Below, piece by piece: positions 63,662-64,000 of a stretch of 64,000 nucleotides of DNA. The DNA is from CAZFGK01 sp964518635 (GTDB lineage Bacteria > Zixibacteria > MSB-5A5 > GN15 > FEB-12). Position 1 is the stretch's first letter; every line of letters starts with the position of its first letter. The DNA lies in contig CAZFGK010000015.1 of the NCBI GenBank assembly GCA_964518635.1, forward strand, positions 17,552 to 81,551, read 5' to 3'. Position numbers and translations under genes: made by a program. Under the pieces are notes generated by a model. The model was not told the origin of the DNA, searched no databases, and worked only from the letters and a program-made list of their open reading frames with translations.

Positions 63662-64000
63662 TCACTCGCCATGCGGATCCGTTTGCAGCGGAAATCGTGG
63701 CACGACATTGGGATTCACGACGAATTTTGGGCGAATTCCCAGCAGCACATCGGCGGCGTTGCGTGTCCCTCGGACTTTGGATTCGCGGCTCGATTCCACC
63801 GAACTGCCGGCGCAGTGGGGCGTGAGGATTACGTTGTCTAATTCGAGCAGCGGATGCCCGGCGGGCGTTCCGGGTAACGCAAAAACGTCGATCTCCTCGA
63901 AGACGTCGAGCGCGGCTCCGGCGATCTTCCGCTGCTGAAGCAGCGTGACCAGCGCGGCTTCATCGACAATCGCGCCGCGAGCCGTGTTGATCAGCACGGC
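63662..64000 (-). CDS. D-2-hydroxyacid dehydrogenase, partial
   Basis: The minus frame is open to the window edge, so the N-terminus is missing; 113 codons remain. It shows VLINTARGAIVDEAALV, IAGAALDVFEE with the acid, and NVILTPHCAGSS with the catalytic histidine, the NAD-binding end of the D-2-hydroxyacid (phosphoglycerate) dehydrogenase family. Here PHCAGSS replaces the common PHIAGxT. The base composition is more GC-rich than the rest of the window, suggesting another source. Confidence 0.85.
   Translation of the reverse strand, partial: AVLINTARGAIVDEAALVTLLQQRKIAGAALDVFEEIDVFALPGTPAGHPLLELDNVILTPHCAGSSVESSRESKVRGTRNAADVLLGIRPKFVVNPNVVPRFPLQTDPHGE

Overview
The window comes from a Gram-negative bacterial chromosome. 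Evidence: many lipoproteins with lipoboxes, an outer-membrane barrel protein, menaquinone synthesis, and an Nrf nitrite reductase. Base composition is moderate and coding is dense on both strands. The gene content (DUF6754 membrane operon, DUF4388 protein, compact type II-C Cas9, fused nucleotidyltransferase/phosphomannomutase) fits an uncultured lineage near the FCB superphylum, for example Zixibacteria-like. That placement is inference; there is no rRNA marker here.

Layout. 1-4.4 kb: a cut methyltransferase, a hypothetical gene, and a four-gene operon of membrane proteins with unknown function. 4.5-7.4 kb: a phosphoglucose/phosphomannose isomerase and PTS Enzyme I; the matching HPr is at 50.3 kb and no sugar permease is seen. 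7.6-10.1 kb: secreted proteins among dispersed palindromic repeats. 10.1-13.8 kb: the conserved ffh-rpsP-rimM-trmD-rplS block. 15.2-24.6 kb: a tightly overlapping menaquinone operon (menG-F-D-H-B-A-C-E) with a convergent hotdog thioesterase that may supply the DHNA-CoA hydrolase step. 24.7-33.5 kb: a secreted oligoendopeptidase, PAP2, IMPACT and DprA-like proteins, TPR and other lipoproteins, and MurQ. 33.7-35.1 kb: a Fic gene bounded by direct repeats. 35.4-46.1 kb: an AraC regulator, AsnS, a two-domain carbonic anhydrase, a sugar nucleotidyltransferase fusion, a HAD phosphatase, a CtpA protease and Tmk. 46.2-47.2 kb: a Panacea-type toxin-antitoxin pair. 48.2-54.05 kb: Obg, DprA, HPr, a porin and NrfHA.

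The most interesting region is 54.05-59.43 kb, a complete compact type II-C CRISPR-Cas system. It has 13 repeats with 12 spacers of exactly 30 nt on a strict 66-nt period, then cas2, cas1 and a 1026-residue cas9 on the minus strand, and a tracrRNA gene read divergently from cas9. The repeat carries promoter-like hexamers, so each crRNA may start inside its spacer. The tracrRNA anti-repeat keeps the same hexamers on its minus strand and may serve as the cas9 promoter, interlocked with the tracrRNA promoter.

59.5-64 kb: a zinc-ribbon protein, a DUF4388 gene set, recX, and an alaS that appears to begin with ATC and breaks off near 63.46 kb. The last ~540 bases look unrelated (a fragment of a 2-hydroxyacid dehydrogenase), suggesting a chimeric join or rearrangement.
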